Notes: generated by a model from the sequence alone, not told the origin. DNA of 64,000 nt from Lepeophtheirus salmonis (GCF_016086655.4 NC_052139.2:23254002-23318001), one strand, 5' to 3'. Positions 49,545 through 61,144 are shown, numbered from the stretch's first letter. Numbers and translations: made by a program.

Positions 49545-49885
49545 GATTAGAATAGGAAAAAAGTTGTTGCGTTTGCTCTTTTTTGTCTAATGTTTATTTT
49601 ATAAGTTGTGGTGGTGTTAACTTCTCCCTCTGAATCAAGAAATGTATCTCATTTTTGATGTAAATACGTCCAATAATGGATAATAAGATATATGAATTTA
49701 AACATAAATATAATATTTTTCCTGTAGGAATGTCATTTCGAATGTAGATGTTTTCTACCAATTCATTTTCTCCTCCAAAATCATATAACAAGCCGCTGAT
49801 ATTAACCAAATTCTTAATTCAGTAATAAAATAGGTGTTGCTCCCGCCTATTCTGCGTCTCTTACAAAATTCATATCTCTAATTAT
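49545..49885 (+). repeat. Repeat family A, copy 6 (near full length)
   Basis: It runs from aaaaaagttgttgcgtttgc through ggtgttaacttctccctctg and tcattttctcctccaaaatc to attcttaattcagtaataa. Confidence 0.7.
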
Positions 49886-49889
49886 ATAT

Positions 49890-50945
49890 ACGTCATGGTA
49901 GCTGTTTAATTAAACATTCTTAAAAGAAATATTATTTGACTTTTTGAGATAATGCCAATTCAGGGGCTGGGGAATAGGAGGGCAGAGAGGCCTTGACCTT
50001 TCTACTTTTTGAGAACTTACAGCAGGAAACAGTATGTTATTTTTTATTAAGAATATTAATTATTTTTTTCCTCACACGTTTGAAATTACTTTTATAAAAG
50101 CCTTTATGTTACAATATAAAAGAATTATTATGTAACCCTTTTATAACTTATACTTAACCACTTGAATAAGGATTAATTATATCTACCTATGGACTACCCA
50201 ATAAAGCAATCAAAACGGTTGAAACTCTTTTTTAAAATAAAATATTATAGTGTACTGAAAATATTTTACTTTTAATATGTGGCTTTTACTCTTCAATCTA
50301 AATTTTGAAAACAAAGTTTGTGTAGATGTAAGTTTGGTCTAAAGTCACTTTTTATCAAAGAAATAAAAAAGTAGCAATGAGAATGTGTAGCTTATGCTAT
50401 GCGTATTACATTCAAAAATGTATGTATGTACAGGTTAGGAATTCTAGGTCTGGAAAATTTAAGGATATTGCAATTTATATCACTCAAACCAATCACAACC
50501 TTCAACCTGGGCCATATCTTACCGAGGAACTCCTTGTCCATACTATGTAGACACTTCTTTGAGAATGTAAGCCCACAAAGAGTCAACAATACTATGTACA
50601 TGTTTATTGGACTGTTTCTCTAAGACACATACTAGTCCAAGGGGCTTAGATCCAGGTACCCAATTTGGAGAAAAAATGTCCCAAATTTAAAATTTTAGCA
50701 TGACACCAGATCTGTTAACAAAAGTATAATTGTTAACCTTTAAAAGATTAGTGCTCCTATTAATTATTTCTCCCTATTTAGAAAATTCTATTGTAAAGGG
50801 TTTTTGATTAGGGACATTTTAATTTTTTTTTCCATTAGGGGAAAAACAACGCCATATTTCTTTTCTTCCTTCGACATTTAAAAACTTCATAAGTATTCAT
50901 TCCATTTGATCAGCGAATGCTAGTTATCCATATTTATTATCAAAA
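49890..50945. other. Intergenic stretch without recognised gene
   Basis: Frames overlap on both strands at 50392-50623. The minus one (GLTFSKKCLHSMDKEF, WPRLKVVIGLSDIN) looks somewhat protein-like but is unassigned. Confidence 0.35.
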
Positions 50946-50954
50946 TAACCATCC

Positions 50955-51105
50955 AATCGTTCAACCCCAAAATCATTTTCCGTGATGAAGTTCATTCTTG
51001 GCTCAATTGCTTTGTTAATTAGCAAAATTTGGGTTATTTGTCAGAAAGAAATCCACGAGTGCTTCACGAGACGTCATTGCATGTCCTGTGCATAATATGC
51101 AACAA
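50955..51105 (+). pseudogene. Tc1/mariner-superfamily transposase fragment (first catalytic Asp region)
   Basis: In one frame: FNPKIIFRDEVHSWLNCFVN, stop, QNLGYLSERNPRVLHETSLH. This follows the pattern F..KIIFSDEAHF.LNG.VN.QN.R.W...NP...HE..LH of a common insect transposase, with the first catalytic Asp in RDE. One stop and no continuation show it is a relic. It differs from the mariner families elsewhere in the window. Confidence 0.72.
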
Positions 51106-51599
51106 AATTGAATTTGAAAATATTGAGTTGAACTAACTTTATGAAAGATTTTCTAAAGTGCATCTAGGAATTTTTTTTTTCCCCACATTAATTTGTGACT
51201 TTAATTTTATTTTGCAGTAACTTTGTTGCTAAAGTTGTGATATTTCTTTCATTATTTAAAGATCTAGTCAATTTCCTGTACAACACAAAAAGCGATATCT
51301 AAATTGCATTTATGGTTTTTTACTTAAGTGCCACCCCCAAAGAAATGGGCCTTTTTTAGGTTTTAAAATGGTACAAATGGTATATACCTATGGTGCAAGA
51401 GTGCATACGTTTTGGTTAGATTTTAGGTAAATATGGATTCTTAAGAACTTTTTATTACGGAAGAAACTGCTCAATTCTGGCCGCTCTTGCTCATATGAGC
51501 AAATCAAAATTCTATTATTTAGTTATTCTTGGGTCTATTTATAAATTGTCTCTAATGAAGTAATCTGTGTATTTATGAGAGAGATTTTGTGTGTAAGTG

Positions 51600-52350
51600 G
51601 ATATCTTTTATACGTCCCCACAACTTAAAACCAAGGAGGCTGTAATTTTTTTCATGGGTCCCACTTTTGAGCTTGGACATGCTAAGACGGGGGTGTCAAT
51701 TTTTGGAGAGGTCATATAGGAGGGCTTATGCATACCTAAAAACTGTTTTTTGCAGCTCAAGGAAATATTTGCAAATATGAACCGGTTATCGAGTCTGATT
51801 TTATCGACAACATTATTTTTCATAACTTTTTTGTTTTTGCAAGTACAAAAAAAATATTGTTAGTCTTGTGTTTCTTTTCGAATTCCAATAAATGCTATTT
51901 GCTATATTTATTTTTTTGCAAAATTTGTGCAAAAAAGTTTTTTACAATTTCCTTTGGGAATTTTTTAAAGAAAATATAAAATGTACTTTTCATTTTAATT
52001 TTTTTTAGATGCATATATGTTATTTAAAGTTTATATTTTTTTAAATATTCATAATAATTCTAAGGTTACAAGATGCAATAATGAGAGTAACTTGATATGG
52101 TTTGTTATTTTTAGGGGGAGGGAAGGGAGTTGCTATTTGCCTTACTTAACCGGATAGATATAGTATGAAGAATCCCAGAGAATAAAAATTAGAATTATCA
52201 GGATTTTTTTCGATAACAACAAATTTCATATTATAATTATTAGTATATAGAAGTATGTTCTGAATATATTTTTTAAATTTTCTCAATTAATTTGACCTTT
52301 TTCAATGGGATTCCCCTCTCCCTCCTTAGCCCGAGCAACACTGGAGAATC
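51600..52350 (-). repeat. Repeat family G, copy 2
   Basis: Its reverse complement aligns with 2281-3000. Shared blocks include ttgctcgggctaaggaggga, tcctgataattctaattttt, ggttaagtaaggca and gcatttattggaattc. A fragment of its left part also resembles 61110-61140. Confidence 0.6.
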
Positions 52351-52544
52351 CTTAGCTAGTAAATATATATATTAGATTCTAATTTCAGTAATTTGGGTTA
52401 ATTTTCCTAGAGAGATTAGTGTGAATGGATCAGAAGTATTTGTTCTTGACCTCTAAACCACTCTTGAAAAATTATCCTAGTACTGAATATCTGTTAAGTT
52501 CAATCAGTAGTTCCTACGAGTGTTCATTCATGTAGTATTGTGGT

Positions 52545-52830
52545 GGACTGACGTCACCAATGTTATTAAGGCGTAGATTGTAGCCCTGGAGGTACCCAAC
52601 TGCTGGTAGACTTCCGTCAAGATTTTTCCGAGACTGCACAAATGAAAATTCCTAAATCACGTTCAAGTGTCGTTTTATCGACTTTTACGTAAGTTAGAGG
52701 CTTAGATTTGCTTTGATATGTGACTTACTGTTTTTGATTTAATATCTCTTAATATGAACTAATTTCAATCCCTCAAACTTCATTGATTCTAGATTTAGGT
52801 AGTGTTCAGATATAAATGGACTTCCCGCTT
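52545..52830 (+). mobile_element. Mariner end fragment (repeat family C), copy 3
   Basis: It aligns with 22480-22725 and 33310-33553 (ctggaggtacccaactgct, gttttatcgacttttacgta, tagtgttcagatataaatgg). Confidence 0.55.
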
Positions 52831-53174
52831 TAGTTTCAAGAGTAATCTCTGTCAGGAGATATATGACCAATCAAAGTTGCCAACAGAAATATTTCTTTTT
52901 GATTTACACTCACGAGGATATAGGCAATTTTCTCATCCCTAACTCTATTACTAAAATAAAGAATATTGACTCATTTTACCTCCGAACAATAAGTTCAAAT
53001 CAGAAGCTTCTGCTAGTATACATATAAAAAATACCTCATATACTCATAAAAATCATATATTCAAAGTGCTTATGTGGCTTTTAAGGTACTCCTCTATGAC
53101 ACAAAACTTTATAATGAATGATTACTACTAAATTAAGTTTTTCTGTAGAACTTAATTAATTAAGAGGAAAAATG

Positions 53175-53425
53175 AATATATTTTTCGTACAAATTGTTAC
53201 TTGTACAAGTTGCAACCCAAAAATAAGATGAATAATTATGAATGAAGAACTCAAAGTCTTTGTGATAAGAATAATGGAATACTATTTGAATGGTTGGTAT
53301 ATTAATGGTTCAGTTTAAGTTTTGTGGTGAAACTTACAAAGGAAAAAAGGAGTGTTATTATGTGGTACATTATAAAGTTCAAATGTCCACAGTTTTTAAT
53401 ATACTCTTAAATCTTTAGTAATAAA
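53175..53425 (-). repeat. Repeat family E (MITE-like), copy 3
   Basis: It matches the reverse complement of 9785-10200: tgttacttgtacaagttgca at one end, then ataagatgaataattatga, gaataatggaatact and cattataaagttcaaatg. Confidence 0.6.
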
Positions 53426-53551
53426 GCAAGGCTAAGCAACAACAAAGTAGTAGTAAATAAACTGAGTAACAAAATTTAAAATCAAAACATAACAAGATTT
53501 GAGTGTTTACACAATTATTTAATCTGAAGAAAAAGAAACATCATAAAACAT

Positions 53552-53746
53552 GTGTATCTGCACATACCAGCACGTCATATTAAAAAAGAAAAGAGAATGG
53601 GGGTACATATTTGGTATACCAAAGCAAAGTGTGTCTGTTGTCGACGTCTAATAACTCCAAGCAATGACCGATATTTTAATAAAATAAGGAATTATCAGAA
53701 GTGTAAATTATATAGGTTACAACTGAATGAGGAACCCGTCTTTTGA
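53552..53746 (+). pseudogene. Possible piggyBac-like C-terminal zinc-ribbon remnant
   Basis: It reads HIPARHIKKEKRMG, AKCVCCRRLITPSNDRYF, NYQKCKLYRLQLNEEPVF. Cys spacing and the basic stretch before it recall the C-terminal Cys-rich domain of piggyBac transposases, with some Cys lost. The DNA block 53630-53710 has a relative at 60690-60760. Confidence 0.3.
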
Positions 53747-54150
53747 CTAGCTTGATTAAAATGCTTGTGTATTTAGTATGCCCCCAAGTTCTATGGCTTG
53801 GGGAACAATAACTTTAGTTAAATTTGTTTGTCAAAATCAATGACTATACTAGGAATGGCCTTGAATGTAAACTTGTTATTAGATGTATGTTAGTAATTTA
53901 TTTTTGTAAAAGTTGTTTTTTGTTAGTAAAGAGGATTTTATGTAGTTTCCATTTCTTTTTGCATATATAATGTATGAACATTAAAAGTAAAAGATAAAAA
54001 ATTGCGTCTTGAGATACAATTTACATTTATTGCTTGTAACATCCTCATGAAACGAATTACTTTTATTTTTGAATTGAATTTGATACAGATTTAGAGACAT
54101 GCTAAATTATCCATCAATTTAGTATAAGAAAAAATAAAAAAAATCCCTAT

Positions 54151-54929
54151 TTAGATAGTACCCTGCTCTGAAATGATTAAGACTGGTTCATTTGAAGGGA
54201 GAGAAGAAGAGTTACCTACAAATTCCATCAGCATCGATTTTCTCTTGAATTTTATGGTGGAAAAACATTCTGTAGGGTAGTCAAAGACTAAATAACTAAT
54301 ACCTACATACCACATTTGCTCTTGTTTCTCTATTTGTCGCCGAATATGGAGACTCACAATTTTCGCTTGTACTTTTTGATAACCTACAAACTGGGCAAAA
54401 CAGTGTCTTAGATGGTTTACCCCCTCACTATCGTTTACCCCAATGCCTGCCCTAGTTGTCAACCCAACAACATCGCCCAAGTCAAGAACTCGGTAAAGAA
54501 TAAACCCCTGAATCCTGACTAATGCCCTCCGCTTCAAATACCTGCTCAGCCCATTCTCTCTCTCATGCCAATAAGGATGAGTGAGGGAAGTGCTGTAGGG
54601 GTCTGATTAGGGTCTTCCAGGACCATGGGAAGTAGTTTTTGGAGTCCCACCTGTTTTTGCAGGAAGACATCTTGTTTTTATGAAGCACATGCTCTGGGAT
54701 TAGGATTTTGATAGCTATGAAGACTGCACAGACAGCGTTCAGTGAAGTTGTAGGAGTTGAAAACCATTGCCACGGCGTCATCTGAGCCGGATAATAGAGT
54801 ACTATTTAAATATTTTTTGAATTTATTGTCTTTCTGGGCAGTCTCAATCATTTTGGAGATCCTAATAATTAATCCTTTCTTCATTAATAGTATTTGATGT
54901 CCATGCATTATATAGCCCGTCAACATCAA
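54151..54929 (-). pseudogene. Unidentified coding-like remnant in shifted frames
   Basis: Base composition is more balanced than the surroundings. One frame (54929 onward) gives MMLTGYIMHGHQILLMKKGL, DNKFKKYLNSTLLSGSDDAV and, beyond a stop, LLPMVLEDPNQTPTALPS and MREREWAEQVFEAEG. Another (54537-54151) gives RVLDLGDVVGLTTRAGIG, NHLRHCFAQFVGYQKVQ, MWYVGISYLVFDYPTECF. Both look like real protein, so a frameshift or a splice joins them. I do not recognise the family. It could be a processed pseudogene, a transposon gene or exons of an unknown gene. Confidence 0.4.
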
Positions 54930-54934
54930 AACAA

Positions 54935-55590
54935 GGTAGAATGGGCACTTCAGTGTTGAGTGAAGATTACATTTGTATTCTTGTATTCAAATTTTCATAA
55001 ATTTCTATCAACAAAACTTTTTTATTCCAAATTGATACTCACAATAAAATAATAAAAAATTGACAGATTTAATAGAAAGGGACCATACGGGGCCAAAACA
55101 AGCTTTCTAAGCCAAATGAAGGATCTAAACTATGGCTAATTGTCTTGACTTTCTAATCTCATCACAGTAATTGAAATAATAATGAAATGGTTGACTCAAG
55201 TATGTCTATAAAATATTGAGCTGTATGTATACATGAATTAAATAATGAATTGGGTTTTTCCCCCCTTCTTGATCTTTGTTCAAGGTTCTGTTAATATTGA
55301 TGCACCCCATATGTATGCCCGCACAGTTTTAATGTATGTTCAAATTCGATTGGAAATATGTAGGTCAACATAATATATTTTTCTTTTTATGACACTGTCT
55401 TTTAATAAAAATATATATTATGCTTGCTAAATCAAGGGAGCAAGATGACTTAATGCAATCTAAACCCTTCTAAATAAGTGCAACTTCAATTCATAATTTC
55501 ATATGAGCTCTTAACCTTAAATATATAGAACAACTGATTAAATCAACTTACCAATAACTCTTGATGATGATGATGATGAATTTCTGGTTG
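54935..55590. other. Intergenic stretch without recognised gene
   Basis: It ends in a (GAT)n microsatellite at about 55562-55580. Nothing else is recognised. Confidence 0.4.
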
Positions 55591-55603
55591 CTCTTACAAC
55601 AAC

Positions 55604-55609
55604 TTTATT
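55604..55609 (-). promoter_or_regulatory. Candidate polyadenylation signal
   Basis: AATAAA on the minus strand, about 177 bases beyond the stop of the candidate terminal exon at 55786-55842. Confidence 0.3.
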
Positions 55610-55785
55610 TTGATTCTACTATTTAAACATGTGTGTATTTTCATGATATCAATAATAAGAAGAAAACAGAAGGGGAAAAAAGTGTAGGAATAAATGAAAG
55701 CAAAACTTGTACGTGAAACTTTCTCATTTCAATGTTCCTTACGATTGCTTTCTCTCTTTTTTCTCCGAGAATACCTAGATCAGGA

Positions 55786-55842
55786 TTACTCATAGTCATC
55801 ATATCCTATCCCATGCTCCTTCGTGTCTCCTAATAGTGTGTC
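55786..55842 (-). CDS. Candidate terminal exon of an unknown gene
   Basis: An acceptor (attttcag) is followed in phase 0 by DTLLGDTKEHGIGYDDYE and a stop. The other two phases give a short basic tail or an immediate stop. The acidic, Tyr-containing tail and the downstream AATAAA fit a last exon, but no upstream exon was found in the window and the evidence is slight. Confidence 0.25.
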   Translation of the reverse strand, partial: DTLLGDTKEHGIGYDDYE

Positions 55843-56129
55843 CTGAAAATTAATTATAATGTTTGTCACAACAAAACGTGCATCGTATCACTCAACCTTT
55901 CCTTGCACAAGTTGATAAAAAAATAACCAGAATTTATATATAAATACAGGGTGTGTATTGTGTAAGGTATATTTACCCCAAAAATGTTTTGTTTTTTTTA
56001 AATGCAATTTTCTCTCGAACCTGTAATCTGATTTAAAAAATTAATTAAGATTCTTAAAGCTTAATTAATTCTAATTTATTTAGTTTAAATAATCACTCCT
56101 GTCTGAATTAAAGTCTCTAAGCAAAGTAA

Positions 56130-56254
56130 AAGGCTGAGCTGGCCTTCACCGCTTGGTCCCTTGGAAAACTCTAGAGTTCCTTCTTATTTCGACTGATAAA
56201 GTTCCTTTTGATGTTACAAGGGGCTTCGTTGGTTTGTCGTTTGGTCGTACCCTT

Positions 56255-56296
<42 letters not shown>

Positions 56297-56480
56297 GGAT
56301 TCAGATACGTCGAGTTTGGAAGCCAAATGTCCTGCAAGATGAAGTTGTCAAAATTAAGATTTTTTTTTTTAGGTGTGGCAGGGAACTGTGTGCTTTATAG
56401 TCCTAAAATTATATTCTAACGTCGCTAGCGAACGTCTCAATGAGTCACAGAGTTCGAGCCTTTTCCAAGCATTTAGGACA
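56130..56480 (-). pseudogene. Mariner transposase fragment split by a poly(A/T) tract
   Basis: On the minus strand, past a T run, the frame reads KGTTKRQTNEAPCNIKRNFI, SRNKKEL and FPRDQAVKAS. Before the run it reads HLAGHLASKLDVSESEFF. It is the same family as 35950-36280 (WGTIERQTKQIS). No terminal repeats were located. Confidence 0.6.
56256..56293 (+). repeat. Poly(A) tract, 38 bases
   Basis: The longest homopolymer in the window, lying inside the mariner fragment and interrupting its reading. It may be slippage, an inserted tail or an assembly artefact. Confidence 0.85.
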
Positions 56481-56489
56481 ACAAAATTA

Positions 56490-57280
56490 GTCGATTAACC
56501 TCAAATTTGTTAAATTGATTTTATTTTCAACTGCCAGAGGTTAAAGCAAGCTATCTAACAGAACAAAAATCAGGTGTCTAAGTGAACTCAAGAGAGTTTC
56601 CCCAAGATAGCTCTCCAAAGTGAAGGCATAGATATGTTGCGAACATATTAGTTATTTATAAAGTACCATATACTACAATTGCAACACACGTTGACCTCAT
56701 CCAGATCCAGAACAAATTCTTGTGACGATCTTTGTGGTTTTATTTAGTTGCATAGATTGTACACAATATATTAATCATCAAACTAATCTCAATTCTCCCA
56801 CGGAGTTAAAATTTTACTTCACAAAAAAAATATCAGTCTGGCATAAACGGTCCCAGAGTTGGTATTATTGACTTAAAACTCAAATCTTGTTTTTACTATG
56901 AGTAGATCTTTTAAATATACACAGTTTTGAATAAAAAGGATTTTCTCTGTGTCACACTTTCTCAAGGAATAGTCGCCTTTTGAAAAAGTTTCAGAATTTC
57001 CAAACTTTATTACGCCGTACGGTACCATTTGAAGCGGTTGGTATTACTGAGAGTTTTTTACTATTTCCACTATTACATTTCAATATTTGAACTTATATGA
57101 ATCTATGAAGTTAAAACGATCTTAACCATTTGACTTAAAAATAAAATATTTTAATCTTCCGTAAATGGTACTAGAGTTGGTTTCATTTACCTGATTTGGG
57201 CCAACGGGACCATCTTGAAATTCTTGAATGATGGGAAATCAAATTATACCAATCATAGTACTCCAGTATTATTAAATTTG
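56490..57280. other. Intergenic stretch without recognised gene
   Basis: Two blocks (56840-56890 and 57160-57200) repeat the theme ggtcc/ggtac.agagttggta, so a short dispersed or tandem repeat is likely. No gene is seen. Confidence 0.35.
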
Positions 57281-57287
57281 GAGTAAT

Positions 57288-57506
57288 TTGCGTTCAAAGA
57301 ATTTGGAAAATTTCAAATTAGCAAAACACTACTTGATGAGTTTCTCCAATGAAAACAACGATAAATTTATTACTATTAGTCACCTAGCCTCTTGGATGAA
57401 TGGGAAAAACTCTGTCGGGATGCACTCGTACGGGATCTGGATGAACTCAAAGTTTGTTCGAATTGTAGTGGACAACCCTGTAGACTAAAAAAAAAAAAAA
57501 AAAAAA
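57288..57506 (+). other. 66-codon reading frame ending in an A20 tract
   Basis: The frame (HLASWMNGKNSVGMHSYGIW, NSKFVRIVVDNPVD) stops 1-2 bases before an A20 run (57487-57506). A stop immediately followed by poly(A) could be a retroposed 3' end, or chance. No family is recognised and no poly(A) signal precedes it. Confidence 0.25.
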
Positions 57507-57509
57507 TTG

Positions 57510-59200
57510 GTATATGTATTTTTTATAGCTATATATAATGTATGTATTTTTTCGATTTTCTTTCAAAAAATGCTTATATTATAACTTGAACATATTTATA
57601 CAAACAAAACAAAGTTTGTTTGTCTTTTAAGGCTTTTTTTAATGTTTGCTGAACATCTTATAATTCTGGTACTTAACATATATCTATATTATTGTTTCCA
57701 CACGACAACTTTTTTTTAATGAAAATATAAGAAATGTTATCCTTTGGGACTTGCGTCATCAAAGTATCCAGAGTTTTCCAAACTTTTCTAAAATTATTTA
57801 TATAAATATAAAAATGAATACATGAAAGGAAAATTGGATTTGTAAAAACATTATTCAACAATATAGTTAAAAATTAATTTCCTTTTATAGACATAAAAAT
57901 CAAAAAAAAAAAAAAAAATCTTATACAAACGTACACTATTAGAATATAAAAACTGCCTAAGAAATGTACAAATAAACCTTTTCAAAAAGGTACAAAACAT
58001 GGGAAAATGAAATGATAAGAACAATAAAATAAAAATAAATCATTCATTAAAAAGTTTGAAAATGTCTTACATAGATTGGTGATTAAAATTTAATTAAATT
58101 TGCGGCAAAATCCCAATTTGTTCCGTACAATGGAAAATACTGAATGGCTTGCTGCTACTAAGATCATTATACCTCGTATATCGTAAGGCTCGATCAGTTT
58201 TGCTTCCGTTGATATATGTGCCACATAAGCTTAGATACTGCCGATAGTGAGATTGTCTTGTCTTCTTCAGTATTTTTTAACTGACGAATAACATTTTTTA
58301 GCTTTTAAGGCATGAGACTTCATTTCTTTCAAATTCAACCCTACAAACTTGTTGACTACCCACAAGGAGGGACAGTAAAAAAAAGGTGTACAGTGTATTA
58401 TTAAAACTTTTTTACACGATATATCACTTCCAAATTGTTGTTTTTTCCCTGCAAAATCCCTAATTAAATTTATTGATTTTTAAGCGGCTTACAAAGGGAT
58501 CATTTCATTAAAAAAGTTCTTTTTAAATTGAACCATTGTAATATAAAATAATAGAGAAAAAATTAGATTCAAAAACACAAAATTGTAACGAAACAAATAA
58601 AAAAATAGAATGAGTATCACCTACTACAAGAAGATAATAATGATTTATTTATAAATGGAAAGGGTGAATTTGATACTCATTTACAATTTGACAGCCTATG
58701 CCTTCAAATGAGTAAGGTTTGATTTTGGATGAATAATATCCCTTTCCAAGCTGCACTTTGAGTTACTTTTTGAAGTAAACATAATAGTACAGGGTATAGC
58801 AACATAAATTCAGGGGGAAAATTGTAGAAGTTGAGCGTGGTTTCATGTTTTGAATTAGTGAGAAATAGGCATTTGTCCACGAAAATAATGTGCAAGAAAT
58901 TCTAAAAATTTTATGTGAATGTTTATACATAATATTAATCTATCAGCGTTTTTGTAATTTCGTGTCCTGCTTAAATGGACACACGCCCAAATGGTTTTAT
59001 GCCCTAATAACTCTATATCAATGTAAAGTGTGGGAATTTTAAATCCAAAACAAGTTTAAACATGTATATCTTGGCAGACTGGAGATATATACTTATAAAA
59101 GTTTACTCATCAGATTCAGTTGACAAAATTGTAAAATTATAAATACAAAATTCTCAAAATTTCCTTAGAACACAAACTCTCTCTGGCCATTATTTTATGA
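57510..59200. other. AT-rich intergenic stretch
   Basis: No gene is recognised. The block cacacgcccaaatgg at about 58980 echoes the start of the mariner remnant at 59211 and may be part of it. Confidence 0.4.
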
Positions 59201-59204
59201 TTCT

Positions 59205-59610
59205 ATGCAGGGCACACGCCCAAGGAGATTATTGAGTTTACGAAGCTGTCCAAATCAACTGTGTACGATGTTTCCAAGGCTTTAAAGGAGTCTGATTGGT
59301 CGGGAATACATGCAAGGACGATCTTTCTGAGAATAAAAAAAAATAATACTCCAGACTTACTGAAGGCCCTGCAGAACATGATCGAATGTAGCCTCCCATC
59401 TCACCGTATATTAATCCCTTTTACTACAATGTGTGGGGCGTCTTGGAGAGAGGTCCAATAAACGTGCACATAACACTGTTGAATCCTTCCGGACTTCTAT
59501 TCTTGAGGCAACGTGGATAAGGAGTTCCTCATGAAGGGCTGAGTCAGGGTTCAGGGCGAGGTTGGAGGCTGTGGTTGAAGGTAGAGGTGCTTGGTTTGAG
59601 TGAGGGACTT
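59205..59610 (+). pseudogene. Internally deleted mariner transposase
   Basis: The first part, GHTPKEIIEFTKLSKSTVYD then VSKALKESDWSG, is a clear first helix-turn-helix. After a deletion and frameshifts come NPFYYNVWGVLERG, NTVESFRTSILEATW and FRARLEAVVEGRGAWFE with stop at about 59605. The catalytic core is missing. It is a third mariner lineage, distinct from 31925 and 35950. Terminal repeats were not identified. Confidence 0.8.
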
Positions 59611-59989
59611 AACTATGAACCCTACATGTAAGACAAAAAAAATTGTGAAGACCTAAATTTATTTTGGGAAATTAATTGTAAAATATATTATCCTTAAACA
59701 ATCCAGATTTAAAATCTCGACCCGGTATGTTACTTTGGGAACCAGTGGCTTAAACTAAAACAATATTTTTGTATAGAACTTGGCCTCTAGGGTGGACAAC
59801 TCTAACAATGTAACAAATGCAAAAACAAATCAACGTTCAGAATCACAATCACGGGGTTACCTCGCTAACAAGAAAATGTCTAGTGTATTTTGTTGTTAGC
59901 TTGTCATAGCTATTTCATAATTTATTCGTTATGATAAAGAAACAAAGTATTAACCAGAGATATGGATTTTTTCTCAGAGCGTAAGTAGA

Positions 59990-60180
59990 AGGGGGGAGCG
60001 AGACATATGGAACACCTGAATTAAGACACTATTTAATATCAACTGCCTGTTCTTTTAATTTGGGGAGAGAAAATAAGTTACTGCTTTACCGAAGGAGGAG
60101 AATCTTCTACATTTGAATTAGCTTTGGCGAAGGGAAAAATTTATAATTATATTTAAATTCATATATATTATGTTATTTTG
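59990..60180 (-). repeat. Repeat family A, copy 7 (3' part, inverted)
   Basis: Its reverse complement gives tttaaatataattataaatt, cattttctctccccaaatt-like and gcagttgatattaaatagtg blocks. Next to it, 60205-60240 is a plus-strand fragment of the A 5' end (ttagaaagggaaaaacggtt), so the two halves are inverted relative to each other. Confidence 0.55.
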
Positions 60181-60887
60181 TAGTTTTAGTAATACTTTAT
60201 GAAAATACAAAGTATAGTGATTAGAAAGGGAAAAACGGTTGATACATTTCTCCTTATTTAATGAAACGTAATGACTGCTCCTCTCCAAAACATTCTTGAA
60301 ATTGTCAGGGTTATCATTCTTTTTGGAACATCCCAAAATACACACGACTTTCGTCACAAAGTATAATATACAGGGAGCACTGTATAAAATAAATTAAATC
60401 TCGCAGGCTTTTAGAACAACTCATATTACAAATGAAAGTACTTTATATAAAATTGAAAAAAGTGATTTTGATTTTAGATGAGGTTTAGCAGCGAGCTAAA
60501 CTCCTCCCTGGATCATCAAATCCTATTTTTAATAAAAATCTTAAACTTTTATTATGATTATTTTATTCTAGAGGCCACAATATTTAACGATTGAGTGAGT
60601 AGTTACGTTTGAGTTTGCTCATGAAAAACGGGGATTAAGAACAAAGATTGGATGAGGAGTTATCTTTTATATTATCAAATCACAATATGTACGTCTCTCG
60701 ACTCTTAATAACTGCAGGCAATGCTAGTATTTTATGAAAAAGAAGAGTATAAATTATTTACTGGGTCACTGCATTAATCAAGAGTCTAACTCAAATCGAG
60801 AGTGTTCAATTCAAAATTATGGCTTCCTGAAAAAGGCAAATTTCTCGTAGAGTATAAAGTCTACATATCATTTTTCAATAGTAATTA

Positions 60888-61073
60888 GTGATCGTTGATG
60901 TTGCTCATGACATGCGCTATATCAGGGTTGTCTCAAAGTTGAAATGTTGTAAAGGTCCAATGTGTAAGGAAATAACGATATTTGAGTGTCCCATATGTAA
61001 TATTGGACTACATCTACATTGCTTCTATAATTATCTTAAAAAATTATACTATAAATTATTATTTTTTGTCTAA
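60888..61073 (+). pseudogene. piggyBac-like C-terminal zinc-ribbon remnant
   Basis: It reads MIVDVAHDMRYIRVVSKLKC, CKGPMCKEITIFECPICNIG, LHLHCFYNYLKK. The pattern C..C...T.F.C..CN(V/I)GLC..CF..YH is the C-terminal Cys-rich module of piggyBac transposases, here with one Cys and the last His changed. The catalytic part is absent; 60690-60760 upstream is related to 53630-53710. Confidence 0.5.
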
Positions 61074-61144
61074 CACTCAATATTGAAAGTTAGAGAAAAT
61101 TTTATACATAATTTTTACAATATTTGCAAAAATGAACCAGTTAT

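Noticed and set aside
50392..50623. Overlapping frames on both strands with protein-like stretches
   Set aside because: No motif, splice signal or second copy supports either strand.
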